Counted from the first letter of the stretch, positions 45,844-59,490 are shown. The stretch is 64,000 nucleotides of DNA from Globodera rostochiensis (GCA_018350325.1 JAEVLN010000013.1:186001-250000), one strand, 5' to 3'. Translations and numbers: made by a program. Notes: a model not told the origin generated them from the letters alone.

Positions 45844-48800
45844 TTAAGATACCGCCATTAATTTATTTTGATAAAATGAGCGATTTTATTTTCTTGAGTA
45901 ATTTTTTATTGAAATTTTATTAATTATATTAATTTTGAATATAATTGTTATACATTAATCTTAATTAGTCCTTAATGCAAATTAAATTGTGTTTTAAATT
46001 TATTCTAATTAAATATTGTATTTATAATAATTCGCAGCTGTGGTTTACAAATTGTTAAGTTCTTGAAAACTAACTATAAGTTTGGAAAGTTTTCTTTAAT
46101 TATGACATTATTGCTAAAATTTTCCATTTTCATTACAATTAATGCAATCAATGAATTTTATTTTTGAATTGCAAATCAATAAATAATGCATTACTGGTTA
46201 ATAATGTTTAATTTTTGTCTAATTTTTAATAGGCACATTTTCATAATTTAATTTTTGCCCTAGAAATGCAGTAAGTTTGTCTAGTGATATAAAAATAGAA
46301 TTTATTTTTTACAAATATTTATACAAAAAATTATTTATTCTTTCTAGATTTGATTATTTATTCTTTTTTATTGTGCCTTTTATTATAACAAATCACCAGC
46401 CTCGTAGTAGTACCTTTTTGTTAACAAGCATCGTGTTGTCTTTTTGAATTTTAAAGTTTATTAAAAAATAAAAGCTAATAAAAGGAATTTGATTGTTTTT
46501 CATTTATGCATTCACGCACGACTTTTCTAAGGTACAGACAGCATTATACAAACTTATCATTATGCGCCAATTACAAATTTTTAGCTAATATTAATATCAA
46601 ATGTTGCGCAAAAAAAAAGAGTTTAAAATGCAAATGAAATATAAAATCAAATGCTGACTCAATGATCATGATAATAAAAAATATTGCAAAATTTTTCGAT
46701 TTTAATTTTACTATGATAAAAAGTGAGATAATTTGTTTTTTCTAAACACCTAAAACGATACATTTAAAAATAATTAACTTATTAAAAAATATTAATATAA
46801 AATTAGGAAATTAAAAATTTGTTTAGGTTAAATTGGTTTTTACCGCAACTAGTAGTCAAATATAAACGTAAATAATTATTAGTTTTTATTTTAGCTATTA
46901 AATTTAAATTTCTTTACAAATAAATCATTTTTTGTTAGTTTTCATTATAAAAGTGGCTTTATGAGTTTGTGAAATTTAATGTCATACTTTAGTACCTCAG
47001 AAATAACAACCATAATCGTTTGCTTGTATGAGCTTTGACTTTGTTTTGTCAAGAAAAGTGCCGCTTCTTTGTTTAAACATTTTTATAAAACAAAAAATGG
47101 TATTTAATCGTTACATTTTGAAAAGGAATTTAAATGCAATTCAATCTATGATGATAAAAAAATCATTTTTTAAATATTTATTGTTTCTAAATAAATTTAA
47201 TACAAATATTTACAAATTTTAGTTTATTAATGGATTAAGTGCACTTTTTATTAATTTATGAATCATCTATCGAAAAGTAGAAGCCATCGCGTTGATTGAA
47301 GCGGCTGAAGCGGCAGTGTTTGTTATCTGCAGAGATACCTGCAGATAATTCTTTATTTTAATTATGTTTAATTATAACCTTTTATTTAGGTTTAGCTTTT
47401 AATATAAACTAACACCTCCAAATAATCACATAATTACGCATAAACGAAAGCTAGCTGATATACATGCTCTCCAAACATACCTTCTGAGCGAAGCATAAGG
47501 GCACGCTTTTTTTTAGTTAATTAATTGTTCAAAGAATTTATAGTTCTTTTCATATTAATAATTTGAATGCAAATATAAAGGCTTGAATTTTAATTAATCA
47601 GATGTATAAATTACCTTTTTAAATTTACTTTTACAATCATTTTGCTTAGTTTCTACAGGACCAAAAACTCAACCGAACCATTTTTTGCTATAAAACCAAA
47701 GTAACGTACGCAATGTCGCGAAATGCATCTACTTGACTTTAAATTACTTTTTTTAAATTTAAATTTTTTTATCTTTATTTGTTATTGTTTTAATCCTCCG
47801 TTGAATTTCTTTAATTACCATATAAAATTCCTATTTTCTTAATTATCTTTGGTCTCGACTTTATTTCATTTATGTTTAACTCGATTGTTTATCAATTATT
47901 TCAATCTTTTCTTCCTCTTAATCCTTTTGTAAAATTTTAGATAATGGATTGTTTTGTTTTTCCAGTAAGGAACACTTATTGATTTCTTAGAACATTTCAA
48001 TTAAATTGTTTTGTTGTCTTTTTGTTTACTTCTGTATCATTTATTTATAAATGTTTTAATCAATCATATAAATTGACTCCTTTAATTCAATTATTCTTTT
48101 CTATTTTTATCTAGAAGAATTAGGGGAAATTATAACGACAAAAAAATAGAGGGGTTAAAAAATGTTGAGGTTCGTAGAAAGTGTTAACCCCCGGCAGGCT
48201 TCAGCTGGAGCGGAGGCGCCTCAACGCGCGAAATAATGTTTATAAATTGATTTTATTTATGTAAATGTTATGAATTATTTTCATCATGGTTTTATTTATT
48301 AAAAATTCATAAGCACTTATTTAAAATGTAAAACAAAAGTATATCGTAACCAACTATTTTAAATTTGTTATTAATGCTATATTTAAATAATATAATTTTA
48401 TTTTGTTTTGTTAAATTTATTATTAATTTTCAGATTCACATTAAAAATTACGATAAAAATAATTTCTCTAAGCGCTCAACTTAATGTGTTTAATAATTTC
48501 CATTTTACTGAGTGTCGTCTCATTAGAATTAGTGAATCAATAATTTTATTAGCCTTTAAATGCGTTTATAATTAAATTTTTCTTTATATGGACGCTGCAA
48601 TTAAATAAACGCTTGAAATTTAATGCTTTTTGTTTTGCTTACAGTTTCATGAGCGTATATAGCATAAAACATTGAGGGCCTAACCCTACTTTGAGTGTAG
48701 GATTACGCCATGTTCAACAAGGACAACCTCCAATACGCCAGGAACAACCCCATTCCCATAGCATATAATGATTTTGTTCTCCTTTTTACAAAGTTTACAT

Positions 48801-51103
48801 TTAATTAAAGCAAACACAAACATTGAATTCGTGTTCAATGCATCAGATTATTTCAATAACATTTTAATTAAACATAACATAAGCGGAGATTATGTGAACT
48901 TTAACACTTTGGAAATATATATAGCTCAAAAATAAAAAAACCTACATCCTTTTTTTTCTCATTTTAAAATTTCAATCAAGTTTGTTAATTTTTCTTGAAA
49001 TTTTATTTTAATTTTATACAAATATTTTCCTTATATTTATTTAATAATATGTTCAATTATGCCTTTTGATTCCAATTTTTTAACATATTAGCATAATTAG
49101 GTTCTCATTCGTTTTTGTAGGTTACTAGTTATTACAAAGAGGAAAACATAGTTTATGATAATTTGAAATAATATGTTTCTTCAGTCTATTTATTTATCAC
49201 TATAATTTTTTTGAAATACAAAAACTTACAGGCTTTAAATAAATACAAAAAATTTTCGGTTTAACATAGAAAATATATGGATTTTATATTCTTCCTTTGC
49301 ATTTATTTTTAATGTAATTTATATATGTAAATTTTTATTCTTTTTCATTTGTGAAAACTTTTTACACTTAATTGCCATGTGACCGTGTCGGAAATTATTT
49401 CCAGGCCTGTTGCCTTGATGACGTTGCAATGTTATGTAGCACGTTGTCACGGACAAGATATTCATTTTGTTTTCTTTAAAAAACTGAATAACATGATTTA
49501 AAAATCGGCTAATTTGGCGTTCATCAATATTTGTTCAAAAACTTAAATTTTTTTAAATATTTTTTAATCCGATTTTTCTTAACTTGCACTCCATCTTTGC
49601 TTGAGTCATTGATTTTTGAGGATGCGTTAACTTATTTGTTTGCAGGTTTATAGTTGAGTAGTATATTATTTATTTGAACAAAATATATACTTTAATTGAT
49701 TAAAATTATGTTCTACGCGGCATCTATAAATATCTTGGGTGTAATCTGATTCTAAATAGTAACTTTGTGCAACAGAGCAAATCAAAAGCTTATTGGTAAA
49801 CTATTTTTGTAATTATTGATTCAAATTTTTAATTAATAACAGTATCTGAATATGTTTTATTGATAACTAAAAACTCAAATCCACTTGACGGTATGAGGCA
49901 TTTCGCTTCACTTTAGCGTCCATATGGCAAAATAATTTACAAAAGGTAATAATTATAAAATTTAATTTTATTTGCATTAATTTTTATATTATTTTTAATA
50001 CTTTTATTAACAAAGATTTTTGCTTGGTTTTTGTGTGGTCAACATTAATAGAGATAAAAGGAAGTAAAAATAATTAAATTAATTTTGCATATATTGTTAA
50101 TATACACAAAACTTAAACCCTGAAATTATTTTTATTCTCCAAATAACAATTCATTATTTTTTAATTATTAGTAAAAAATTCAACCGCCATAACTACCGAA
50201 TAATCATGGGATATGATAAATTTATTATAATATTGTTATTTAAGTCATTTCCATATTCAATTTTAATCAACTTAATAATTGTAACTACAATATTTTTTCT
50301 ATTTGGCCAATCACAATAAAATAATGATTATTCTATGTTTGTTTTAATAAATTTGAATTTTTATGTACAGGAAATGCACCCTCTTCGTTATTTTTTTAAT
50401 TTTACAGTTTCTCGGTATTTGGACAACGAGATGGCTTAAAAACAAAAAGGTTTAGAGCAGGAGAACATATTAAGTGTAAATTGCTAAAAGCTTTTAAATA
50501 AAGACAAGTGGCAATTTGAGAAAAAGGAAAAGAAATAAAAAAATTTTATTAAGATAAATATTCCCATTTAATTATAAAGTGTGTTTTTTATTTCTGAATT
50601 TTTTGAAATTTTCATAATTTTATTTATAATTGTTTTAATTATGTAATGGCTAGATAAACAGTGCATAGTTATCGCATCGGCAGATTATAAATATTAAAAG
50701 GACAAACCCTAACAAAGAGCAATTGTTGAGTTTATGCGTTACATAAACTTTACCGCATGAGGATAAAATATTTAACAAATAATAAAAAATTTTTTAATCA
50801 ATTAATTTAAAAATCATTTTAAAAACACATGAAATTGAATCATAAAAAATTAAATGTGAAAAATTAAAAAGAATATGAAAGAATCGTCTCACAAAACAAT
50901 AAATTTTTGAAAAACAAAGGTGGAAGCCTTAGTGATTCGATTATTTTAGCTTTAATTTGCAGAAGCCTTTAATTGCCATTTACAATCAAATCAAAATTAT
51001 TTTTTAACCTAATAAAACTTTGGTCTGTTATAAAAATTTTTTAATAATATTAGTTTTTGTTTTAATGAATATAGTTGTTACCAGTGTTTTGCTGTTCCAA
51101 CAT

Positions 51104-51350
51104 TTTTGAACCTATTCCTTTTCCTGTTCTGTTCTAAAACTTAGAACAGCTTGTCTGTGGTAAACCCTTAACCTACCTAAATGATTCCAGCTAAGATCTA
51201 ACTTTTTCTACTTTCCACAAAAGAGATCAAACCGAATAGGCGGCCTTCTCGCCGAGAAATTGGTCATGGAAATTTAGCTGTTCCTGTTCTGTTCTGACCT
51301 AGAGAACAGAACAGGAAAGAACAGTGTAAACTGTTCTTAGACAGTTCCCA
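51104..51350. repeat. GTTCT-iterated hairpin element
   Basis: ttcctgttctgttct (51281-51295) and agaacagaacaggaa (51303-51317) form a perfect 15-bp stem with a 7-base loop. Related tcctgttctgttct and agaacagc copies lie at about 51121-51150, and cagtgtaaactgttc further right. The iterated gttct motif in both orientations suggests a small foldback element or its remains. It has no coding capacity. Confidence 0.7.
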
Positions 51351-51424
51351 ATTAAAAATTTTCCGAGTGAAATACAGTCTTAAATTTTAATCGATGATTC
51401 ATTGGACAAAGTGTTCATCACTTG

Positions 51425-51610
51425 CTAGGTATACTCGAGCCCTAAATTTACCAAGAGTTGCCGCCGGGACTCGAGAATTGGCTCCCAAAATCCGAGATTT
51501 TTACCAAAATGTTTTAATTTAGATTCAAAATAGATTTGTTCCCGACCCCTTGGGGCGGGAAAATCGGAGAGGTCGGGGTTGGTCATGTCGAGTGTCGGGG
51601 ACGACAACAA
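51425..51610 (-). CDS. GC-rich open frame beside the hairpin element, doubtful
   Basis: The minus strand is open for 61 codons, containing DLSDFPAPRGREQIYFESKL then HFGKNLGFWEPILESRRQLL. The same stretch has inverted ccgacccc/ggggtcgg arms, so it may be repeat DNA belonging to the adjacent element and not a gene. No family is recognised. Confidence 0.18.
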   Translation of the reverse strand: MLSSPTLDMTNPDLSDFPAPRGREQIYFESKLKHFGKNLGFWEPILESRRQLLVNLGLEYT

Positions 51611-53317
51611 TCCTTCGTGAAAAAATTCAATAATTTTTTGAGACTTCTGTTACACTTATCAAACACAATTTTCCTTTTTAGAGTTTGTCCCTTTTATTGC
51701 CTTTTTAAATTAATGTGTATTATATAGCAATAATAATTTTTATTTATAGTAATGCAATTTTTCTTGTTTTGTTTTTTTGAAAATAATTGTCTATATCGCA
51801 ATAAACATAAAATTTTAAATGTTTTTGTTTTTAACGCCATTAAACGCTGGTGTTTTTAAACTTCATTTTATGTGAATAATACATATGAAATTCCTTTATC
51901 TTTTAATTGAATTGAGCGCCTGTCAAGGACTCTCTCGTTGGACCTCATCTTCACTTTTCTCGTACTGCTGTGCATTATTGGTGAAATTGTAACATATTTT
52001 ATTTGTCATTTTTCTCAAAATTGTATTTACCTCTTCGTGGAAATGAATGAAGTAAATTAAACTTCCTCGCAGGGCTTATTTTTTCAGCTTAAATTATATG
52101 TAATACCAAAAATCATCAGCAAGCACCGCGTGTAGTTCTAATAATTGTCATCACTCATTTATTTTGTGTTTAATTTTTTGAAAATATAATTTGATTCGGC
52201 TATTTGTTAAATAAGATTATTCAACTTTTAGATAGCAAGCATGCAGTCGTTATTGTACGAAATAATATTTACATTTATTTATCATTAAATGTTATTTAAT
52301 TTTTAAATTATGTATTTTTGCACAAATTTAATAATTTTTATTGTTCTTTAATTATATTAGTTCATTTTATTATTATAATTTTCTATGTTTTTCTCAATTT
52401 CGACTGAACATTTTAACTTGCGTGTCTTTCTTTATAATTTTCAGTTATCCGACTCTTTTTTTGCGGCAGTTTTTTACATATTAATCATATTATTTCAACT
52501 TTTAGACTTAGATTTATCTTTAGAGCTAATTTACTCTTTTAGATATATATTTATAATTAAAAAATTAAATGTTTATTTTAATTTAAAGATAGCGTTGTAA
52601 CGCATTTAACATAATCATTTATTAAACTGCACATACGCATGGCTGCGATTTTTACCGGATTTAATCCACTTGATAATTTAATTACCATTAAATTCATGAA
52701 AGAAAATTTATTGTTATCAAATATTAAATTAAAAATTTATTCTTATATTTTTTAGAAAGTGCAATCGCGACTCTTATGTGACGATTTAACGCATAGGATA
52801 AAATGTTTGTCTAATGATTTGAAACAGAAAAAGAAAAATACCCAGAACGAACTAAAACATTATTTCTACCAAGAACTTCAAAACTTTTATTAAATTTAAT
52901 TAGCCTATAATTTGTTTAAATATATTGTTTTGAGTTTTGGTAGCGTTCTTTATAGAAATTTATTTGTGTATTAAGTTCTACACTCGTGGCTGCGAAGAAG
53001 TTCGTTCAAACGCAATCAATGCACTTGGCATTAATTACTTTTAGGGTAGATATTCTGAAGTTTTTTCGTCTTTTAATTATTTTTTTCCTGTTTCAGAATG
53101 TATTAATTGGAAACCAAACCCAATTCGAAAAAATAATAAAATAATTATTTTAATACGATTAAAATTTTTAACTAAAATAAAATAACAACCAATTATTCCT
53201 TATGAAGTTAGGTATTTTATAACAAGTATTATATAGAATTAAGAGTGCAAACAAAAGTATCTTAATATAAAAGAAGGCTCTTGATGAAAAATTTTAAAAT
53301 TTTACGTAAACCAAAAA

Positions 53318-53431
53318 ATGCTTTTGTTTAACAGCGGCGAAGAACTCGAACGCCTAAACCAGGCCGAGTTGCCAGCGACAGTGAAAACAAAAAAAGTGGA
53401 GAGGAAAAGTTCGGTAAATCAACGTACGTAG
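53318..53431 (+). CDS. Candidate first exon with donor, unknown
   Basis: An ATG-started plus frame containing NSGEELERLNQAELPATVKT then KKVERKSS, followed by gtaaat as a possible donor, with a stop seven codons on. GC is high for the region. Charged and soluble in character. Together with the next entry it could form the 5' part of a plus-strand gene. Unknown. Confidence 0.28.
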   Translation: MLLFNSGEELERLNQAELPATVKTKKVERKSSVNQRT

Positions 53432-53580
53432 TTGCGCGGGTATACTGATTGGCATTTTTGAAGCTTTAGCTGGACTTAACGATTGGCTCTTCTACTGGAC
53501 AAAATAAAAAACATGAATTGCTCAGAAATATAACGAAGTAAATATGTAAGATAAGAATATTAAGATCGATTAAGAAAAAA

Positions 53581-53706
53581 ATGTTTGCACTGTGCGGTGT
53601 AGATTTGCCTGACCAAAATGCTAAAATATTGCCACAAGGAGGAAAAATCGTGCGTTTTTGCACTCATCACAAAAAACTAATGGTAAACAAAATCTTTAAA
53701 ATTTAA
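53581..53706 (+). CDS. Candidate exon, unknown
   Basis: An ATG-started frame of 41 codons containing FALCGVDLPDQNAKILPQGG then KIVRFCTHHKKLM, followed by gtaaac. It lies 150 bases after the previous candidate exon on the same strand. The minus strand is also open for 65 codons (53466-53663). No family is recognised. Confidence 0.28.
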   Translation: MFALCGVDLPDQNAKILPQGGKIVRFCTHHKKLMVNKIFKI

Positions 53707-55323
53707 CGAAACTAATGTGATAAAATAATAAGCCACCATAAAAAGAATTATGCAGTTTGCAACAACGAAAAAGTTTGTAAAATTATTTTTAATTCAAAAT
53801 ATTTTTAAATTAAAAATTATCACAGATGGATGGATATTTTTATTCACTGCAATAGATTTAACTCACCCTTTTTTAAACATAAAAATATTTAATGCCTTCA
53901 GGTAAATGTGAGGGCTACCATAACAAAGTTTGGTCTGTGGAACACAAAGTATATTTCTAACAAAAATAAAAAGTCAAAATAAACAAATTCAAAAAATAAA
54001 TAAATAAAAAGGACAAATTATTAATTGAAAAAGTACCTCATATTTTTTTAATATTATTCTTTTAGAAAAAAACGAAGGAAGCATACGACTTAAAAATAAA
54101 ACAATATTTGTTTCCTTATAGGTAAGGAACTCCTGCCAATATTATCGAATAATCTTTAAAAAAAAGTAACAACAAATCAAAATCTGGATTAGTTAGCAAG
54201 ACACTAAAAACGGGGTTAATTAAATCGCGCACAATTATAAATAACAAACCATATTATTTTCAAAAGATTTTGTCACAAATGGAAGAGGATTGCCTCAAAT
54301 CAAAATAATTATAAAGTTGAGAAAATATAATGTTTCATTTTACTTTATATGGAAGGGGAAAGATTTTATAATGATTTAATGAAATTAATTTATCAAAGCT
54401 AATTTTTTATAATATTTTTCTTTAAATTATATATAGTGCCCATGGTTAGGGAACAGATATTTGGTTGTTCAAAGATCAGACCTAAACCTTTTCGAATTGA
54501 GTGCTGGCAGTAAATAAACAAAATACACATAAAATGATCAAATTAAAAAAAATGTTTGAATACCTTTTTTTATTATAAGAAATGAAAATATTTTTATGAT
54601 TTCTTTAAATTAACCAATTTAATTCCGTATAACTATCATATAATAAACAATAATTCACTTAGATTAAATACATTTAAAAATCTTAAGTGCAGATTTAAAA
54701 TAACAAAAAAAAAATTACAACCTTGCGATAAGCATTGCTTACTTTAACTGCGTTTACTCAACAAAAACTTCAAGTTCATGATCAAATAATTTACTCATTA
54801 TTACGGATTTTAAACAAATTAATCAAAAAAGAATATTAGAAAATATGTAACCATAATTGATAAAGATATGAATGAATATATATAAAATTTTAAAATCCTG
54901 ACACGACGTGATACTCATTATAAAAAAGTATACAACTAAATTAAAGCAAACCAAGGATAAAATTAACAAAACTTAAAAAATATGTAAAATTTTGCTTATT
55001 CTACTTAATCGGTTATATTTAAAATACATACAAATAAAAAATTATATCTTGAAATAATCAAAGATTAATATTATGAACTTTAAGCAATAATAAATTGCTA
55101 TAAAGATACTATAAACTTCGTCATTTAAGACAAAGATTGTATAAATTACAAAATAACTTATAGATAATACAAAGAAATATTAAACAAAATTTAACGAATT
55201 AGCCAAGTCCTTATGATTTGTTTTGCTTATATAGAAAATTTTTAATATATCAATAACTTTAACAACAAAATAAAAAAGCATATTTAAAACGTTAATTATG
55301 ATGAAAAAATTAAAAATGTTAAA

Positions 55324-55428
55324 ATGAGGCAAAACCCTATTAACCACGATGCAAAGTCGAGCAAATTATTGCCACTGAATTTTGTGAAAAAGAATGAGGA
55401 ATACAATATAAAGAATAAGTTAGTTTAA
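55324..55428 (+). CDS. Small ATG-started frame, unknown
   Basis: A 34-codon frame containing MRQNPINHDAKSSKLLPLNF then VKKNEEYNIKNKLV. It is modestly richer in GC than its surroundings. It reads like protein but is short enough to be chance. Confidence 0.18.
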   Translation: MRQNPINHDAKSSKLLPLNFVKKNEEYNIKNKLV

Positions 55429-55537
55429 AAATGCATTGTCACTAATTTTTAGTATCTCAATTATGTCTCATAATAACGTACACAAATTTTAAAAAACATA
55501 AGAGGTTTTACATAAACTATATATTTTAAAAATTAAA

Positions 55538-55639
55538 ATGAATTTCAATTCTTCCTCAACTCCAATTTCCGCATCTGATTCCAAACAACCTCATAAAGCG
55601 CGCAGACGAGGGTTTTATCAACGACCTATAATGAATTAA
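55538..55639 (+). CDS. Small ATG-started basic frame, unknown
   Basis: A 33-codon frame containing NFNSSSTPISASDSKQPHKA then RRRGFYQRPIMN, on a GC-richer island. Ser-rich then Arg-rich. The minus strand is open too (55556-55738). Unknown. Confidence 0.2.
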   Translation: MNFNSSSTPISASDSKQPHKARRRGFYQRPIMN

Positions 55640-57077
55640 ACCATAAGACTGCGTATGATAAAATAACAATGTTAAAACTTCAACCATTGTTCTCAAAATC
55701 ATTCTATAGTAACAATAAATCAGCCAGCAATTTGTCATAATTAATAATAAAATATTTACATTTTATTTGTAAAAAACTAACTGCAACTAAAAACTTATAC
55801 CCGATCTGAAAAATATGTTATTAAGAGAAACTCGTTTTACTTTTTCCTATTTTAAAATATCTATTCCATTTTTTCATTTATTCTAAATGTTTTTCAAATA
55901 TATATTTAAATTCAATTATTTCTAATTAAGATTAACCTCATGTTAGGTTAATGGAAAAGTTATCTAAATTTATCAAACCTTTAATAAAACATTTTAAAAT
56001 TATCAAAACACATAACAGACGACAATTTTCCGAATTAATACTTCTAATTTCCAGCATTTTCAAATTGTAAAAAAAAATTAGTAGTTCAATAATAAAAAAA
56101 TACTATTAAAATGAAACCACAAGCTAAATTTTGGATAATAAAGGATATGTTTTATTGCATCAAAAATAGATAAGAATGAATATTTTATCAAATCACAATA
56201 TTAAAATATAAGTTAAATTAGTTAAGGTAAGTTTGTATATGACTCTGACAACATTCGCCAGAAAGTCAGCGTTGTCAAATTACAAAAGCCAAAATAAATG
56301 AATGATTTATTAATATTTGATTTAACGTTAAAACCAAAAATAGCATAATGTTCAAAAAGGCATGATATAATAAGTGCGAGGTTCGTAAAGATACGCTGCT
56401 CTCAAGAACGGTGTGAACTTCAATTTTATTGCTACGATGTTTCAGATATATATAAACAATAATTACATATTTATGATTTATTGTGACATTGATGCGCCGT
56501 GTATTTATCACTATCAGATTAAAGCATTAAGTTTCTAAAAATTAATACCAAATGAATTAAGATTTAAATAATATATCAACATAATCTCGAAATTATTTTA
56601 AAAAAATATCTTATTTTCTCAAACCAAACAAAGTATAAAATAAATTCTAAAACCCTGCAGGTGTCATGCATAACATTCATTTAATTAATTTACGGGTTTT
56701 TAATAATTGATTTTATTTAAGTTGCTGGTGGCTAAATTAGTTATTTATTATAAATAACTGACTCGCAAATGCTGGCCATTATCAAATGTTTGTTCTAATC
56801 GGCTCATTTTCTTAAAAATCAATAAAATGATTTAAAATAATCCCACTTAGCGTTTTTAATGTTTCTTTATTGTTTTTTTTGAGACCCAAGGTTCCTTTGC
56901 GCAGTGTAAGTATTTTCTCCAGAGAAAAATTAAACTTTATTTAGAGGTCTTTTAGAAAGTCAAGGAATTGCGATGACTCATATGTAATTAATTTTACATT
57001 AATAGGGAGCGACTTTACACTATTTTTTTAAATTAATATATTTTTTAGTTCATTATGATCTCAATTTTTTTATTTTA

Positions 57078-57236
57078 TCATTTTTTTAGTTTATTTCCAA
57101 CGCCTTTTATTGCTTGTTTTCTTCTGTTCTTTAAATTTTTAACAATTTTTTCGTGTATGCGCCGGCCACGGCGGTCCGATACAGTCGGTTGAATTCTTTC
57201 ATGGTCTAAAGCTTGGCTTTTTAATAATTTTATTTC
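57078..57236 (-). CDS. Candidate exon, basic unknown protein
   Basis: The minus strand is open for 52 codons over a GC-rich core and reads LDHERIQPTVSDRRGRRIHE then KIVKNLKNRRKQAIKGVGNK, ending at TGA. Strongly basic. A second minus frame (EFNRLYRTAVAGAYTKKLLK) is open over the same core. It lies in a T-rich plus-strand domain, so the minus strand is expected. No family is recognised. Confidence 0.28.
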   Translation of the reverse strand, partial: EIKLLKSQALDHERIQPTVSDRRGRRIHEKIVKNLKNRRKQAIKGVGNKLKK

Positions 57237-57654
57237 TCATAACATTTAATACTAGCTACCTGCATAAAATTAATTAGGATTACGTTCCTAATAGATTTTA
57301 CTTTAATATTTTATTTTGTATATTAATAATATTTTTTTAATGTTTGGCAATCTTATATAATCATTTTTTAATGTACAATTATTGTAATGTTTCAACTTTG
57401 TGGGCTTTCTGCTCTTTTCAGCTCATTAACTTATTAAGATAATTGTTTAAGCATTATTGTGTTTTTAAATCTTTTTTTCAAAGAAAAATGTTTTGAATAA
57501 ATTTTGGTTAGTAGTATATTGTTTTTGTTAAAGTGATTTAACATGAGCCTTTTTTTACCAATTAGAAGTTGAAGAAAATGAGAAAACTATTTTAATAATA
57601 ATCAATTCCGATTAATCCCGATCCCGTCCAACTCTACAAAAATGTTTTTCCTAA

Positions 57655-57737
57655 ATTGCGGATTGTGGATTGCTGAAATTGTGGCCTTTTTGGGGTTGCG
57701 GATTGCGTATTGCGGATTGCGGATTGCCCGCAATCAG
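57655..57737. repeat. Iterated GCGGATT minisatellite-like stretch
   Basis: Repeats of gcggattgc and variants (gtggattgc, gcgtattgc) run from 57655 and end with ggattgcccgcaatc, a short inverted pair. Just upstream (57607-57640) ccgattaatcccgatcccgt has the same iterated-motif style. Probably another short foldback or simple-sequence element. Confidence 0.7.
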
Positions 57738-59146
57738 AAACCGAGGTTAAAAGTATTTACATATTAAATAATTGTTAGCAAAACAAAAACATTTTTTGTC
57801 TTAATCCAAAAAGATTATGGAATGTTTCATAAAACCAATAATTGTCAGGTTTTTTATTTAACTCCTGAGGAAGTAAAAAATAATTGGATTAAAAATATAA
57901 TAAGCTCAAAGTGCTAAAAAATACCTAATTTAAAGAACTGATCAGCGAAGAGTCACCAGAAAAGCGCTCAAAAAGACATTGTAATAATTTAAAATAAATT
58001 ATTTACAAAGTTAAATTCGTAGATTTTAAAACTTAAAATATTTTACCAAAACAGAATAAAATGGTGAATTATAATTAAATTAATGTTGAATAGTACAAGC
58101 GCCTAGTAGAAAAAATAGATTCAAAAAAGGTTTTACGACTCACTTCAACGCGCGCGCGAAGACGAAATACGTGTGCGTGTCGTTTATTTAAATATTCTTA
58201 TTCGTGTAACACATCCATAAACTTTGAAAGATAATTTAAGTATTTATTACTTATTTATATTTGTAAAACTTAATCATAGTACAAAACAAAATAATTTTGG
58301 TCTTTAAATCTATTGTGAATAAAATTAGCAAATGTTACATATAAACTTGGCAGCCATATTTTTATTTATTGTGGTAAGTTCGTTATTTAGTTTAATTTTA
58401 TCTAATTACCCAAGCTGATTTACGAAAATATTGGGCATTAGTTTTTTGTATTATTACAAAAGAATTTAAGATTTAATTATTTGCGTGATTTATTTATGAG
58501 TTAGTATTTGGAAACTTAAAACAAATATATTAAATGGAATATTGGCCTGGCATAAATTTGTTTATGAATTATTAAGATTATTGTTTTATTTCTTTGCTGT
58601 TAAATTGATCGTAAATCATCGCAATCTTATTTTAAAATTTTTACACCATTTGTTTTTTTATAATTAGTTAATGCATGTTACTTGTTAAACTTATTCAAGT
58701 ATTTATTTATTTTTTGAACAAAATGATGAATAATTTTAACCTATTTAGAACATAGTTCTAACTGTTTTCCTTTAGAATTTTTAGCAGAAAAAGTTAAAGC
58801 TAGAATCATTTTTTGTCCTCTTAATAAAGATGGACGCATTAATGTAAAAAAACTAACCAATTCTTTTATGGTAATAGATGGTTAAAAAACAAAAATGAAT
58901 TTAAGTTATTTAGATAATATTTAAATAGCTTTGCCTCTAAGCAGAAGAATTTACATTGTTTTTGTAATAATTTATTTTCTACAATTATTTTTTCAATTAT
59001 TATTTTGACAAAATGTTTCTTTTATATTAACAAATCCATTGTCCTTTTTCGGTCGCGTCATTATCGAGTTTGCATTAATATTTAGGTTTGAAAAGTTTTT
59101 TTTCCGATTAACATTAATTAATATAAAGAATTTTCTTTTGATAACC

Positions 59147-59235
59147 AGTGCCCGGTGGGCACTGTTAATTAGGATTTTTTTTTGGTTTGAAATCGCCAAG
59201 GCGATTTTAACATTGAGTCCAGCGCGCTTCGCGCG
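59147..59235. repeat. Cluster of three perfect hairpins
   Basis: Three palindromes follow one another: agtgccc/gggcact (59147-59163, 3-base loop), aaatcgcc/ggcgattt (59190-59207, 2-base loop) and cgcgc/gcgcg (59223-59235, 3-base loop). They are GC-rich within AT-rich DNA, and short ccctt/aaggg-type motifs follow to about 59310. Possibly a small hairpin-type mobile element. Not coding. Confidence 0.65.
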
Positions 59236-59490
59236 GTATTTTTCCCTTTGAGGGCTTTTGATATTTATCCCTTTTAAATTTTCCCTTTTGGCGTTTCCCC
59301 TTTTGGCTTTTTAAATCCTAATTAATGGAGGAAAACAAAAAATCAAACAAAGAATAAAACAGAGATTTGGGAGAAATTTGGGGAGGAAAGCACAGAGATT
59401 TAGGGTAATATCGAGAGGTTTAAGTAGAGATTTGCTTTTACCGTAAAAATGGAGGCTCCAAATTTCTGAAACATAAGCTGCCGGCACCTT

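Larger units (their letters stand above)
44870..52760. other. AT-rich, T-rich plus-strand stretch with minus-strand islands
   Basis: Strand bias flips near 44.87 kb. T dominates the plus strand for about 7.9 kb, apart from A-rich patches at 46.6-46.9, 48.8-48.9 and 50.4-51.0 kb. GC-richer islands, mostly reading on the minus strand, include 45100-45165 (SASQMLREAVKLVRGSGS), 46508-46572, 47015-47095, 47256-47357 (SADNKHCRFSRFNQRDGFYF), 47434-47514 (RALMLRSEG before gtatgt), 48180-48235, 48680-48765, 49385-49455 and 51905-51985. No family is recognised. Confidence 0.45.
52761..56650. other. AT-rich, A-rich plus-strand stretch with plus-strand islands
   Basis: Strand bias flips back near 52.8 kb. 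Besides the four frames listed separately, islands reading on the plus strand include 52975-53045, 53895-53945 (after tgccttcag: KCEGYHNKVWSVEHKVYF), 54153-54308 (open, SGLVSKTLKTGLIKSRTIIN) and 54436-54513 (VPMVREQIFGCSKIRPKPFR). The rest is very AT-rich with nothing recognisable. Confidence 0.45.
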
